DNA of 64,000 bases, taken from NCBI RefSeq assembly GCF_029623955.1, contig NZ_JARSBP010000001.1, forward strand, positions 124,001 to 188,000. The letters run 5' to 3'. Under the pieces are notes generated by a model. It was not told the DNA's origin. It searched no databases and saw nothing but the letters and a program-made list of their open reading frames with translations. The translations under genes and the position numbers were made by a program. The stretch comes from Mycobacterium sp. 236(2023). Its GTDB lineage: Bacteria > Actinomycetota > Actinomycetes > Mycobacteriales > Mycobacteriaceae. Positions 1 to 20,895 of this stretch are shown one piece after another. Positions within the stretch are counted from its first letter, which is position 1. Every line of letters begins with the position of its first letter.

Positions 1-272
1 CCGTACAACGTGAGTGCGCGCGTCGTCTCCGGTGCGGGTCCTGTCCGCCACACCAGCCACGCGGCGACCGCCATCAGGACGTAGAGCACGGTCCAGGTGG
101 GGCCGAACACCCATGACGGCGGCGCGAATCCGGGCTGCTGGAGGCGTCCGTAGTCCTCGGATGCGCTCGCGGTCGCCAACCCGCCGAGGGCAGACGCTGC
201 GACCACGGCGAGGATCGAGAGCACCAACGCGAGGACCGACCGGGAGCGAGTTGTCGAATGTTCGGTCACCAT
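1..272 (-). CDS. TspO/MBR family membrane protein, 3' part outside window
   Basis: Reading the minus strand from an ATG at 272 gives an open frame to the window edge (90 codons). It begins with a short polar tail and a hydrophobic helix, followed by the TspO signature: a Tyr-x-x-Leu-x-x-Pro segment and then PPSWVFGPTWTVLY, which leads into a second helix ending WLVWR. This Pro/Trp-rich loop is typical of the translocator protein/tryptophan-rich sensory protein family, membrane proteins that bind tetrapyrroles and cholesterol-like ligands. The start lies 10 nt beyond the stop of the large PKS gene on the same strand, so it may be co-transcribed with pks. The C-terminal helices lie outside the window. 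The family call is strong; the physiological role here is unknown. Confidence 0.85.
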   Translation of the reverse strand, partial: MVTEHSTTRSRSVLALVLSILAVVAASALGGLATASASEDYGRLQQPGFAPPSWVFGPTWTVLYVLMAVAAWLVWRTGPAPETTRALTLY

Positions 273-282
273 GGCCCGCAGG

Positions 283-11256
<10,974 letters not shown>

Positions 11257-11469
11257 GTGGCTGTCCTCCCCCAAGATCAGTGTGGTGACCCCCCAGGATC
11301 GAATGTGGACGGATCCTATGCCACTGTGCCCTGTCCCCGGGGTTCGTCGCAGGCCGGGGCTCCCTCGGTCGGGGCGGGCCACAGTCGTGCAGCGTTGGGT
11401 ATGTTGATCCCGCGTTGAGTGACGATGCCGGGCAGCAGCCGGTCACAGCATAAGGACCAGGGGGATGCA
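11257..11469. promoter_or_regulatory. Divergent promoter region between pks and papA3
   Basis: These 213 bp separate the two divergent arms of the TPP locus and must hold both promoters. On the minus strand a TAGGAT hexamer (complement at 11314-11319) fits the mycobacterial TANNNT -10 pattern and lies about 60 nt before the pks start. On the plus strand GGGTATGTT near 11396 contains a TATGTT -10-like element about 70 nt before papA3. No convincing -35 boxes or long operator palindromes were seen, so the assignments are tentative. Confidence 0.4.
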
Positions 11470-12891
11470 GTGCGCATCGGCAAGATAACTATTGGCGCGC
11501 TTGATGAATGGACGCTCAATCCAGGGTCGGTCACCTCCTGGCATCCGACACAGTCGTCAATTGAAAAGGCGCGGCAGGCGCCTGTCAGCCCGGTGCCGAT
11601 CAGCTACATGCAGGGCCAGCATCTCCGCAACTATTCCGAGCGGTCCTCGGCCGGTTCGACGTTCTCCCGGCAGATCATCGCCAGCTGCGAGGTGGCCGGC
11701 GTCTGCGACATCGCGGCCATGGACCACGCCGTCAACTCCTACCTGCGCCGCCACGACACCTTCCGCAGCTGGTTCGAACGGACCGGAGACGGACAGTTCG
11801 TGCGACACGCCATCGAAGATCCGGCCGACATAGAGTTCGTGCCGACCGAGCACGGGCACATGACCGTCGACGAGATCCACGCCCACGTGGTGGACATCCC
11901 GAGTCCCCTGGAATGGGGCTGCTTCACATTCGGGATCATTCAGAGCGACGACCATTTCGCATTTTTCGCGGCGATGGATCACGTTCACGGGGACGCGACG
12001 TTGATCGGCACCACGATGATGGAAGCCAACGGCATGTATTCGGCGTTGAGTTCCGGCGGCGCCGCGCTGACTCTCCCGGACGCGGGAAGCTTCGACGATT
12101 TCTGCGTCAGGGAACGCGAATACACCGCGGAGCTGACCGTGGATTCGCCTGGCGTACAGGCGTGGATCGACTTTGCCGACGAGAACGACGGCGGCTTCCC
12201 CGAGTTCCCGCTGCCGCTGGGCAACCCGCGTGAGGCGACCACCAGCACGATGACCTCCCAGCCCCTGCTGGACCCGGCGCAGACAGAGCGTTTCGAATCG
12301 GCGTGCTCGGGGGCCGGTACTCGCTTTGTCGGAGGGCTTTTCGCCTGCCTGGCGCAGGTCGAACATGAGCTGACCGGTGCGCTGACGTATTACGGCCTCA
12401 CGCCCAGGGATTCACGCTCCGCCGGGGACAACTTCATGACGCAGGGCTGGTTCACCGGACTTATCCCGATCACGATCCCGATCGGGGCGGCGTCGTTCGC
12501 CGAGGCGGCGGGCTCGGCACAGGCCGCATTCGATTCGAGTCTGAACATGGCCAAGGTGCCCTATTACCGGGTGCTGGAATTGGAGCCGTCCCTGAAATGG
12601 CCGCGGCCCAATTTCCCTGTGTCGAATTTCTTCCACGGCGGTGCTGCTCCGCTGAATGCGGTCCTGGCCGCCGCCGAAATGGGCCTCGCGAACAATATCG
12701 GCATCTACCCCGACGGCCGCTATTCCTACCAGTTGACGATCTACATTTTCCGCTACGGCGAGGGCACCGTGATGGCCATCATGCATCCCGACAATCCCGT
12801 CGCCAAGAAGTCGGTCGAGCGGTACATGACGGCGATGAAATCGGTCGCCGGTTTGGTTGCTGACACCGGGCGCTGGGGACGCGTCGCGTAG
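11470..12891 (+). CDS. papA3: Acyltransferase PapA3, polyketide-associated protein
   Basis: A 473-aa member of the polyketide-associated (Pap) acyltransferases, which have the condensation-domain fold and transfer acyl chains to trehalose. The catalytic HxxxD motif is present as HVHGD (His171 to Asp175). The N-terminus GKITIGALDEWTL-PG is typical of PapA proteins. The start is GTG at 11470, preceded by an AGGGGG stretch. A longer frame opens upstream but has no family-like sequence. In the TPP pathway PapA3 acylates trehalose to the diacylated precursor that MmpL10 exports. It lies 64 nt before mmpL10 on the same strand. The family is certain; PapA3 rather than another Pap rests on the locus. 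Confidence 0.92.
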   Translation: MRIGKITIGALDEWTLNPGSVTSWHPTQSSIEKARQAPVSPVPISYMQGQHLRNYSERSSAGSTFSRQIIASCEVAGVCDIAAMDHAVNSYLRRHDTFRSWFERTGDGQFVRHAIEDPADIEFVPTEHGHMTVDEIHAHVVDIPSPLEWGCFTFGIIQSDDHFAFFAAMDHVHGDATLIGTTMMEANGMYSALSSGGAALTLPDAGSFDDFCVREREYTAELTVDSPGVQAWIDFADENDGGFPEFPLPLGNPREATTSTMTSQPLLDPAQTERFESACSGAGTRFVGGLFACLAQVEHELTGALTYYGLTPRDSRSAGDNFMTQGWFTGLIPITIPIGAASFAEAAGSAQAAFDSSLNMAKVPYYRVLELEPSLKWPRPNFPVSNFFHGGAAPLNAVLAAAEMGLANNIGIYPDGRYSYQLTIYIFRYGEGTVMAIMHPDNPVAKKSVERYMTAMKSVAGLVADTGRWGRVA

Positions 12892-12955
12892 CGTGGAGCA
12901 ATTCGCGGAGGACGGCTTCCCGCGATGCGCTGCGCGCGGGCGGGGGTGAGGCGAT

Positions 12956-15900
12956 ATGAGACGGCTGGCCGATCTCGTGGTGCGTTGGCCCCTCGTCGTG
13001 ATCGGGATCTGGGTCGCTGTGGCCGTTGCCCTGCCGCTGACGTTCCCGTCGCTGGGCCAGATGGCGGAGAAGCATCCGCTGGTGATCCTGCCGGGCGACG
13101 CGCCGTCCACCGTCACCGCCACGAAGATGGCCGAGGCGTTCGACGAGCCGGGTGCCGACAACCTCCTCGTCGTCGCGTTCATCAACGAAGCAGGGCTCGA
13201 ACCGGCCGATGAGGCCACCTACCGCGAGGTGGTCGACGCGGTGCGCGACGACGTCACCGACGTGGTGTCGGTGCAGGACTTCGTCAGCACGCCGCAGCTG
13301 AGGCAGTTCCTGACCAGCGAGGACAAGACCACCTGGGTGCTGCCGGTCGGTCTGGTCGGCGAGCTGGGCACCCCGCGCGCCTACGAGGCGTTCAACCGCG
13401 TCGCCGACATCGTCAAACACCAGGTCCCGGACGAAGGATCCGGCCGGACCCTCGAAGTGTTCGTCACCGGGCCCGCCGCCACCGCCGCCGACCTGACCGT
13501 CGCCGGGGAACAGGATCGGCTGCCGATCGAGATCGCGATCGCCGTCCTGGTGCTGCTCGTCCTGTTCGTCGTCTACCGCAGCGTCGTCACGATGCTGTTG
13601 CCGCTTGTCACGATCGGGTCGTCGCTCGTCATCGCGCAGGGGGTGGTCGCCGCCTACTCGCAGATCACCGGTGCGGGTGTCTCCAACCAGTCGGTCGTCT
13701 TCCTCAGCGCGATCATGGCCGGCGCCGGGACGGACTACGCCGTCTTCCTGATCAGCCGCTACCACGATTACGTGCGCTCAGGTGACGACCCCGCCCGTGC
13801 GGTCAAGGCCGCGATGATCTCGATCGGCAAGGTCATCACCGCGTCGGCGCTGACCGTCGGCGTCACGTTCCTGGTCATGAACTTCGCCCAGATGGGCGTC
13901 TTCCGGACGATCGGGGTGTCCGCGGCGATCGGTATCGGTGTCGCGTACCTGGCCGGTGTGACACTGCTGCCCGCAATTCTGGCGCTCGTCGGTCCGCGCG
14001 GCTGGATCAAACCGCGCCGCGAACTGACGGCCCGGTTCTGGCGACGCTCCGGCATCCGCATCGTCCGCAGGCCCATACCGCATCTGGTGGCCAGCGTCCT
14101 CGTGCTGGTGCTGCTCGCCAGCTGCGCGATCTTCGTGCGCTTCAACTACGACGACCGCAAAGTGGTGGAGGCGTCGGCGCCGAGCTCCATCGGGTACGCC
14201 GCACTGGAGAAGCACTTCCCGATCAGCCAGTCGATCCCGCAGTACATCCTCGTGCAGTCGCCGCGCGATCTGCGCAACCCGCAGGCGCTGGCCGACCTCG
14301 AGCAGATGGCGTCGCGGATCGCGCAGCTGCCGGATGTGTCCCTGATCAGTGGCATCACCCGACCCCTCGGCGAAGTGCCGGCCGAGTTCCGCGCCACGTT
14401 CCAGGCCGGCATCGTCGGTGACCGGCTCGCCGCCGGATCCGCCCAGATCGGCGAACGCACCGGCGATCTCAACACGCTGGCCAACGGCGCCGACACGTTG
14501 GCCGACAGCCTCGGCGACGTGCGCGCCCAGGTCAACGAGGTCGCGCCCACACTGCGCAGCCTGATCGACACGTTCTCGTCGGTGCGGACCGAATACGGCG
14601 GCGACAAACTGGTCCGCGACGTTGCGACCGCAGCCAAGCTCGTCGACAGCGTCAACAAGCTCGGCCTGTCCATGGGGCTGAACTTCCGTGCGGTCAAGGA
14701 CATGTTCGCGTGGATCGGACCGGTCCTGACCGCGCTGCAGGGCAACCGGGTGTGCGACGCCAACCCGTCGTGCGTCGACACCCGGATGCAGTTCGAGAAG
14801 CTGGTCGCCGCTCGCAACGAGGGGCGGGTCGACGAGATCAACACCCTGGCGGGGCAGTTGCAGGGCGTCGACGACCGGTCGAGCCTCACCGCGACGGTGA
14901 ACCAGCTCAACGCGGCACTGTCGAAGCTGACCAAGGCGATCTCGGCGATGGGCTTCGACACCCCCGCCGGTGCCCGCAACGGCCTCGCCGAGCTTGAGGA
15001 CGGCGCCGACCGTCTCGCCGACGGGAGCCGCCAGGTGGCCGGCGGCGTCGATCAGATCGTCGAGCAGATCAAGGTGATGGCCGACGGACTCGACCAGGCC
15101 GCCGCGTTCCTGCTGACGATGCGCAACGACGCGTCGAGCTCGAACATGGCCGGCTTCAGCATTCCCGCCGAAGTGCTCGGAGCCGTCGAGTTCCAGAAGG
15201 CTGCCGCGGCCTACATCTCGCCGGACGGTCACTCGGTGCGGTACCTCGTGCAGACCAAGCTGAACCCGTTCAGTGCCGAAGCGATGGATCAGGTCAACGC
15301 GATCAGCGACATCGCGCGCGGCGCGCAGCCGAACACCACGCTGTCCGACGCGACGATCTCGATGGGCGGCTTCCCGGCCGCGCTGCGCGACACCCGCGAC
15401 TACTACGAGCGCGACATCCGGTTCATCATCGCCGCGACGCTGATCGTCGTGCTGCTGACGTTGATGGTGTTGCTGCGGTCGATCGTCGCACCGCTGTACC
15501 TCGTGGGGTCGGTGGTGCTGTCCTATTTCGCGGCGATCGGCATCGGGGTGCTCACCTTCCAAGTCCTGCTCGGCCAGGAACTGCACTGGAGCGTGCCGCC
15601 TCTGGCGTTCGTGGTCCTGGTCGCGGTCGGCTCCGACTACAACATGCTCTTCGTGTCGCGAATGCGCGACGAGTCCCCGCACAGCATCCGCTTCGGCATC
15701 ATCCGCACCCTGGGCGCGACAGGCGGCGTGATCACCGCGGCGGGCCTGATCTTCGCGGCGTCGATGGCCGGTCTGCTGTTCTCCAGCATCGGCATCGTGA
15801 TCCAGGGCGGATTCGTCATCGGCGTCGGCATCCTGCTGGACACCTTCGTGGTCCGCACGATCACGGTCCCCGCGATCGCCGCGCTCGTCGGCAAGGCCAA

Positions 15901-15958
15901 CTGGTGGCCGTCACGAGTGGCTGCGCGGCCACCGGCAGAGGTTCGCGAGCCCGCGTGA
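12956..15958 (+). CDS. mmpL10: MmpL10-type RND lipid transporter
   Basis: A 1000-aa MmpL family transporter with two transmembrane blocks (roughly residues 15-370 and 820-980) separated by a long Ala/Asp-rich extracellular loop. Each block carries the Asp-Tyr pair typical of MmpL proton relays: [10 protein letters not shown] (Asp260/Tyr261) and VGSDYNMLF (Asp894/Tyr895). In the TPP pathway MmpL10 moves diacyltrehalose across the plasma membrane for final acylation outside. The ATG at 12956 follows GGGTGAGG. It stands between papA3 and fadD23, all in one direction with short gaps, so a single transcript is likely. The MmpL call is sure and the number 10 follows from the gene set. Confidence 0.93.
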   Translation: MRRLADLVVRWPLVVIGIWVAVAVALPLTFPSLGQMAEKHPLVILPGDAPSTVTATKMAEAFDEPGADNLLVVAFINEAGLEPADEATYREVVDAVRDDVTDVVSVQDFVSTPQLRQFLTSEDKTTWVLPVGLVGELGTPRAYEAFNRVADIVKHQVPDEGSGRTLEVFVTGPAATAADLTVAGEQDRLPIEIAIAVLVLLVLFVVYRSVVTMLLPLVTIGSSLVIAQGVVAAYSQITGAGVSNQSVVFLSAIMAGAGTDYAVFLISRYHDYVRSGDDPARAVKAAMISIGKVITASALTVGVTFLVMNFAQMGVFRTIGVSAAIGIGVAYLAGVTLLPAILALVGPRGWIKPRRELTARFWRRSGIRIVRRPIPHLVASVLVLVLLASCAIFVRFNYDDRKVVEASAPSSIGYAALEKHFPISQSIPQYILVQSPRDLRNPQALADLEQMASRIAQLPDVSLISGITRPLGEVPAEFRATFQAGIVGDRLAAGSAQIGERTGDLNTLANGADTLADSLGDVRAQVNEVAPTLRSLIDTFSSVRTEYGGDKLVRDVATAAKLVDSVNKLGLSMGLNFRAVKDMFAWIGPVLTALQGNRVCDANPSCVDTRMQFEKLVAARNEGRVDEINTLAGQLQGVDDRSSLTATVNQLNAALSKLTKAISAMGFDTPAGARNGLAELEDGADRLADGSRQVAGGVDQIVEQIKVMADGLDQAAAFLLTMRNDASSSNMAGFSIPAEVLGAVEFQKAAAAYISPDGHSVRYLVQTKLNPFSAEAMDQVNAISDIARGAQPNTTLSDATISMGGFPAALRDTRDYYERDIRFIIAATLIVVLLTLMVLLRSIVAPLYLVGSVVLSYFAAIGIGVLTFQVLLGQELHWSVPPLAFVVLVAVGSDYNMLFVSRMRDESPHSIRFGIIRTLGATGGVITAAGLIFAASMAGLLFSSIGIVIQGGFVIGVGILLDTFVVRTITVPAIAALVGKANWWPSRVAARPPAEVREPA

Positions 15959-15992
15959 TGTATGTGAAACTACGAGCCAGCATCCCACGAGT

Positions 15993-17738
15993 GTGTACGG
16001 ACGTGATGTGACATCTGAGCCCCAGTCGTCGATTCTGTCGATGCTGCACGCCCGTGCCAGCATGCGGCCCGACGAGGTCGGGTTCACGTTCACCGACTAT
16101 CTGCAGGATCCGGACGGGGTGCGGGAAAGCCTGACGTGGTCGCAGCTGTCGCGCCGGACCATGAACGTGGCCCGCGAGCTCAGCCTCCACGGCACTGCGG
16201 GGGACACCGCGGTGATCCTCGCGCCGCAGGGGCTGGAGTACGTCCTGGCGTTCCTGGGTTCGATGCAGGCCGGGCTGATCGCGGTGCCTCTGCCGTTGCC
16301 GCACCGCGGTTCCAGCCACGACCGGGTGAGCGCGGTGTTCGCCGACACGAAGCCGTCCGTCGTGCTGACGACGTCGGTGGCGGCCGGGGACGTCGGGGAC
16401 TGGGTCGACCAGTCTCGGATGGACACGGCGCCGAAGATCATCGCGATCGACACACTGGATCTGGATGCCGAGGGTCCCGTCAGCCTTGAGCTGACCGAAC
16501 TGCCGAGCATCGCGTACCTGCAGTACAGCTCGGGCTCGACGCGGCTGCCGACGGGCGTGGAGATCTCGCACCGCAACCTGCAGTCGAACTTCGAGCAGCT
16601 GATGCGGGGTCTGTTCGCGGGCCCTCCGGTGACCTCGACAGCGGATCTGACGATCGTGTCGTGGCTGCCCTTCTATCACGACATGGGGCTGGTGCTCGGC
16701 GTCTGCGCGCCCATCCTCGGTGGCTACCGGGCCGAGCTGACCAGCCCGGTGGCCTTCCTGGAGAAGCCGTCGCGGTGGGTGCGGGCGCTGGCCGAGAATC
16801 CGAACGCATTCTCCGGCGCTCCCAACTTCGCCTTCGACCTTGCGGCGCGCAAGACCAAGGACAGCGACCTGGACGGGCTCGATCTCGGCGGGGTGCGCGG
16901 CATCATCAACGGTGCCGAGCGCGTCGAGCCGGCGACACTGGAACGCTTCGCAGATCGGTTCGCGCACTTCAACTTCCGTGACACCATGCTGCGCCCGTCG
17001 TACGGGCTCGCCGAGGCGACCGTCTACGTCGCCAGCTGCACGTGGCACGACTCCACCTCACCGGACAGCAGCGCTGTCCGGTTCGATTCCGACGGCCTGT
17101 CCGAGGGGCGGGCCGAGCCGTCTGCGACCGGCACCGCGCTCGTGAGTTACCGGTTGCCGCAGGCGCCCGTCGTGCGGATCGTCGACGTCGACACCGCGCG
17201 GGAATGTCCGCCGGATCTGATCGGCGAGATCTGGGTGCACGGCGACAACGTCTCGACCGGGTACTGGGCCAGGCCTGCCGAGGATCAACAGTGCTTCGGC
17301 GCGACGCTGCCGGAGCCGACCGCGGGCACCCCCACCGGGCCGTGGCTGCGCACCGGGGACCTGGGCTTCATCCACGACGGACAGTTGTTCGTCGTCGGCC
17401 GGATCAAGGACCTTCTGATCATCCGCGGACGCAACCACCACCCCGAGGACATCGAGGCGACGGTTCAGGAGATCACCCGCGGCCGGGTCGCCGCGATCTC
17501 GGTGCCGGTGAACAGCACCGAGAACCTCGTCACCGTGATCGAGTTGAAGAAGCTCACCGATCTCACCGAGGTCAAGAGCGACGTCACGTCCGCGATCTCC
17601 AACGCCCACGGCCTCAACGTCGGTGACTTGGTCCTGGTGTCTCCCGGTTCCATCCCGACGACGACGAGCGGCAAGATCCGTCGCGCCGCGTGCGTCGAGC
17701 AGTACCGGCAGGATCAGTTCACCCGGCTGGATGCCTGA
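15993..17738 (+). CDS. fadD23: Fatty acyl-AMP ligase FadD23
   Basis: A 581-aa long-chain fatty acyl-AMP ligase of the FAAL class. It has the AMP-binding loop [11 protein letters not shown] near residue 177, [14 protein letters not shown], the ATP-site segment [11 protein letters not shown], and a C-terminal [12 protein letters not shown] hinge ending SGKIRR. The C-terminal third is very like M. tuberculosis FadD23 as I remember it. These enzymes activate a fatty acid as an acyl-adenylate and hand it to the partner PKS, here the divergent pks. The annotated start is GTG at 15993; a second in-frame GTG at 16008 is equally possible since neither has a clear ribosome site. The gene lies 34 nt after mmpL10 and 18 nt before pe. 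Confidence 0.92.
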   Translation: MYGRDVTSEPQSSILSMLHARASMRPDEVGFTFTDYLQDPDGVRESLTWSQLSRRTMNVARELSLHGTAGDTAVILAPQGLEYVLAFLGSMQAGLIAVPLPLPHRGSSHDRVSAVFADTKPSVVLTTSVAAGDVGDWVDQSRMDTAPKIIAIDTLDLDAEGPVSLELTELPSIAYLQYSSGSTRLPTGVEISHRNLQSNFEQLMRGLFAGPPVTSTADLTIVSWLPFYHDMGLVLGVCAPILGGYRAELTSPVAFLEKPSRWVRALAENPNAFSGAPNFAFDLAARKTKDSDLDGLDLGGVRGIINGAERVEPATLERFADRFAHFNFRDTMLRPSYGLAEATVYVASCTWHDSTSPDSSAVRFDSDGLSEGRAEPSATGTALVSYRLPQAPVVRIVDVDTARECPPDLIGEIWVHGDNVSTGYWARPAEDQQCFGATLPEPTAGTPTGPWLRTGDLGFIHDGQLFVVGRIKDLLIIRGRNHHPEDIEATVQEITRGRVAAISVPVNSTENLVTVIELKKLTDLTEVKSDVTSAISNAHGLNVGDLVLVSPGSIPTTTSGKIRRAACVEQYRQDQFTRLDA

Positions 17739-17756
17739 GACAGGTAAGGTCGAAGA

Positions 17757-18887
17757 ATGCTGAGACGGGTCGCCACGGTCACCGCAGCGGTAACCATTGG
17801 CGCGACAGGCTGTTTCGGCTTCGGGATCGCCACCGCCGACGAGCCTCCCCCGCCACCACCCGGGGTCGGCGCCGGGGGCCCGACGCCCTGGGGGACACCG
17901 GGCAGGGCCTACGCGCTCGGCGGCGCCCACGTTCTCGGCATCCCGTACGACGAGTACATCATGCGCACCGGCGCGGACTGGTTCCCCGGGCTGGACCGTC
18001 AGATCGTCGACTACCCGGCGGGACAGGTCCAGGGCCACACCCTGGAGCGTCTGTTCCCCGGCATCGGTGCCTTCGGTGATCGCGTGGCGCCCGGCCTGGG
18101 ACTCGACGGTCCCAGCTACGGCGAGTCGATCGACGTCGGCGGACCCAACCTCATCGCGGCGATCCGCGAAGGGGGTCCCGGCACCGCGATCGGCCTGTCG
18201 GAGGGCGCGTCGGTTCTCGATGACGTGCAGGCGCGGCTGGCCTACGACCCGGCTGCTCCGCCGCCCGACCAGTTGAGCTTCGCCACGTTCGGCAATCCCG
18301 TCGGCAAGCACGCCTTCGGCGAGAGCTTCCTGACGCAGAACTTCCCCGTCGGCAGCGTCGTTCCGTCGCTCGACTACCGGATCCCGGCGCCGGTCGAGAG
18401 TCAGTACGACACTTACCAATTCGTGTCCGCCTACGACAGCATCGCCGACTGGCCGGATCGGCCCGACAACTGGCTGTCCGTCGCGAACGCGATCGTCGGC
18501 CTCGCGACCGGCCACACCGCGGTCGCGTTCACCAATCCGAGCATGGTGCCGCCGCAGAACGTCAGGACCACCGTCAACTCCCGTGGCGGGAAGACGACGA
18601 CGATCATGATCCCGGAGGAGCACCTCCCGCTGGTGCTGCCGTTCAAGTACCTCGGGGTCGACAAGGGCACGCTGATGGAGCTCGACAAGGTGCTGATGCC
18701 CTATGTCGATGCCGGCTATTCGCGCAACGACAATCCGGCGACCGCACCTGTCACCGTGGATCCGGTCAACGGGTACGACCCCGCCGAGGTCACCGCGCCG
18801 GCGACGCAGGCCGCTTTCGGTGGCGGCTCGGATCCGGTGTCCCAGCTGCTGGCCGGTCTGCAGTACCTGACCAACAACCCGCCGTAG
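17757..18887 (+). CDS. pe: PE-PPE-domain serine acyltransferase of the TPP locus
   Basis: A 376-aa exported protein with a hydrophobic signal segment (residues 1-28, ending near IATADE), a short Pro/Gly linker and a PE-PPE type alpha/beta hydrolase domain. The nucleophile elbow is GLSEG with Ser148. Unlike classical PE proteins it has no N-terminal PE domain; the name follows the locus. In the TPP pathway this extracellular enzyme performs the last transacylations that turn exported diacyltrehalose into polyphleate. The ATG at 17757 follows AGGTAAGG, 18 nt after fadD23. The other members of the catalytic triad could not be assigned with confidence by eye. Confidence 0.88.
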   Translation: MLRRVATVTAAVTIGATGCFGFGIATADEPPPPPPGVGAGGPTPWGTPGRAYALGGAHVLGIPYDEYIMRTGADWFPGLDRQIVDYPAGQVQGHTLERLFPGIGAFGDRVAPGLGLDGPSYGESIDVGGPNLIAAIREGGPGTAIGLSEGASVLDDVQARLAYDPAAPPPDQLSFATFGNPVGKHAFGESFLTQNFPVGSVVPSLDYRIPAPVESQYDTYQFVSAYDSIADWPDRPDNWLSVANAIVGLATGHTAVAFTNPSMVPPQNVRTTVNSRGGKTTTIMIPEEHLPLVLPFKYLGVDKGTLMELDKVLMPYVDAGYSRNDNPATAPVTVDPVNGYDPAEVTAPATQAAFGGGSDPVSQLLAGLQYLTNNPP

Positions 18888-18917
18888 CGCCTGGCCGACA
18901 CCGACGTTCGGCGCGGG

Positions 18918-19568
18918 TCAGAGCGCCGCGAACCCGACGGCCAGCAGGACAGCCCCGATGACGGCCATCAGCGCGCACACTCCGTAGCGGCCCCGCGCCC
19001 GGATCCAGTTGTTGAGAGCTGTCAGCGCTGCGCGGGTTCTTTCCGGCGCGATGACGTAGCAGAGCAACGGGATCTCGACGAGCGCGAACGCCACCACGTT
19101 GAACGCCATCAACGCCCCGAACTGCGACGTGGCGGCGGCGCCGGACGCGGCGATCAGGGCGAGCGCGGCCAGATAGTCGATCGACGGCAGCGCGATGCCC
19201 AGCCCCGCCACCCCCGCCGTCCACAGCGATCGGCCGGTCAGCAGCGCCCGCAGACGCGTCTCGAACCTGCCGGGTTCCCGGTCCGCGGTACCTCCCAGGA
19301 AGCCCGCCGCCACCAGTCCGGCGGTGACGATGACCAGCGCGCCCACGGCGATCTGCACCTTGGGGAGATTGAAGTGGGTGTCCCTGAGCGCGGGCCGCAG
19401 CAGGAAGAGGACGGCGACGCCGACTGCGGTGCCCATCAGAAAGCCCCCGGTGAGGAACGCCAGCAGCTGGAGTAGCGGGCGCGGCCGGTTGAGCATCACG
19501 ACGGTCATCCCGACCCGAAACGGCTCCAAGCTGACCGCGACGGCCATGACCAGGAGCGGAAACCACAT
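18918..19568 (-). CDS. Sap/GAP-family small integral membrane protein
   Basis: A 216-aa protein with about six hydrophobic helices, beginning MWFPLLVMAVAVSLEPFRVG and containing FLTGGFLMGTAVGVAVLF. This pattern fits the Sap (sulfolipid-1-addressing)/Gap (glycopeptidolipid-addressing) family, small membrane proteins that accompany MmpL transporters and help deliver complex lipids to the surface. It is convergent with pe (30 nt between stops), so it is linked to the TPP locus by position rather than by operon. Its partner is presumably MmpL10, an inference not shown by the sequence. Confidence 0.8.
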   Translation of the reverse strand: MWFPLLVMAVAVSLEPFRVGMTVVMLNRPRPLLQLLAFLTGGFLMGTAVGVAVLFLLRPALRDTHFNLPKVQIAVGALVIVTAGLVAAGFLGGTADREPGRFETRLRALLTGRSLWTAGVAGLGIALPSIDYLAALALIAASGAAATSQFGALMAFNVVAFALVEIPLLCYVIAPERTRAALTALNNWIRARGRYGVCALMAVIGAVLLAVGFAAL

Positions 19569-19570
19569 GA

Positions 19571-20155
<585 letters not shown>

Positions 20156-20176
20156 CCGACCCGGACGGGAGCGGCG

Positions 20177-20338
20177 TCAGGGCTTGGTGGCCAGTTCTTC
20201 GCGGTAGTTTCTGACGCGCTGGTCCAGCTCTGCGGCGTCGGCGGTGCGGCCCTCTTTGCGGGCCAGGTCGGCGCGGGTGCTCAATTCGCGGATCGCAGTG
20301 CGAATGTCGTTGATGCTGTGGGGCTCTCGAAGCGCCAT
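20177..20338 (-). CDS. Small charged helical protein, 53 aa
   Basis: An ATG at 20338 (with GAAAGG seven nt upstream on the minus strand) opens a 53-codon frame ending TGA at 20177. The product is rich in Arg, Glu, Ala and Leu with heptad-like spacing (RTAIRELSTRADLARKEG, then AAELDQRVRNYREEL), so it should form one long amphipathic helix or short coiled coil. High GC at third codon positions and the good ribosome site support it as a real gene. The stop lies 21 nt from the convergent flavin reductase gene. I do not recognise a function. Confidence 0.7.
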   Translation of the reverse strand: MALREPHSINDIRTAIRELSTRADLARKEGRTADAAELDQRVRNYREELATKP

Positions 20339-20397
20339 GGGAGCTGCCTTTCTTCGATGATTGGCTGCTCAGTGAAGGGTACCCCCGCGCCGGGTGC

Positions 20398-20805
20398 CTA
20401 CACTCGGATCGCGGTCAGGGCGTCGGCGATCCGGCGGGTCCGGCCTTGCGCAGTGACGACGGACAGTCCCTCCCTCGCCCAGTATTCGAAGCCGCCGATC
20501 AGTTCCCGCACGCGGCGGTAACCGAGGTCGCTGAGCGTCAACGCGGCCTTGGTTGCGCCGTTGCATCCGGGACCCCAGCAGTAGACGACGATGTTGGCGT
20601 CCCTGTCGGGTAGCTCGGCGTCGGCGCGCACCGCCAGTTCGCCACCCGGAATGTGCACGGCGCCCGGTAGATGGCCCTGGTCCCAGGCCGCCGCCGACCG
20701 GGTGTCCACCACGATCGGCGCCGCACCGCAGGACCGTGCCGCGGCGAGGTCGGCGGCGTCGATTTCGTAGGCGAGCTTGGCGGCGAAGAACGTCAGGGCA
20801 TCCAT
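20398..20805 (-). CDS. Rhodanese-like sulfurtransferase domain protein
   Basis: A single-domain rhodanese of 135 aa. Visible family elements are VVDTRSAAAWDQGHLPGAVHIPGGEL and the active-site loop after the strand NIVVYC, in the variant form CWGPGCNGATKAA, in which the first Cys is the probable sulfur acceptor and a second Cys follows four residues later. The frame extends upstream to 20859, but the ATG at 20805 (MDALTFFAAKLAYEID) fits family length best. It is flanked by the 53-aa gene and acyl-CoA dehydrogenase gene on the same strand. The sulfur donor and acceptor are unknown. Confidence 0.85.
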   Translation of the reverse strand: MDALTFFAAKLAYEIDAADLAAARSCGAAPIVVDTRSAAAWDQGHLPGAVHIPGGELAVRADAELPDRDANIVVYCWGPGCNGATKAALTLSDLGYRRVRELIGGFEYWAREGLSVVTAQGRTRRIADALTAIRV

Positions 20806-20895
20806 ACGTTCATCGAAGCGCGCTATAGCCTTCCGGGGAACCGGCGATCCACGGCACATCGGTGTCTGCGCCGTCCATTCGACGGGATTGTGCCA

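Noticed and set aside
17757..18887. Lipoprotein signal in the PE-domain protein (GATGC)
   Set aside because: The residue at the -3 position is Ala and the hydrophobic run continues past the Cys; a normal signal peptide cleaved near ATADE fits better.
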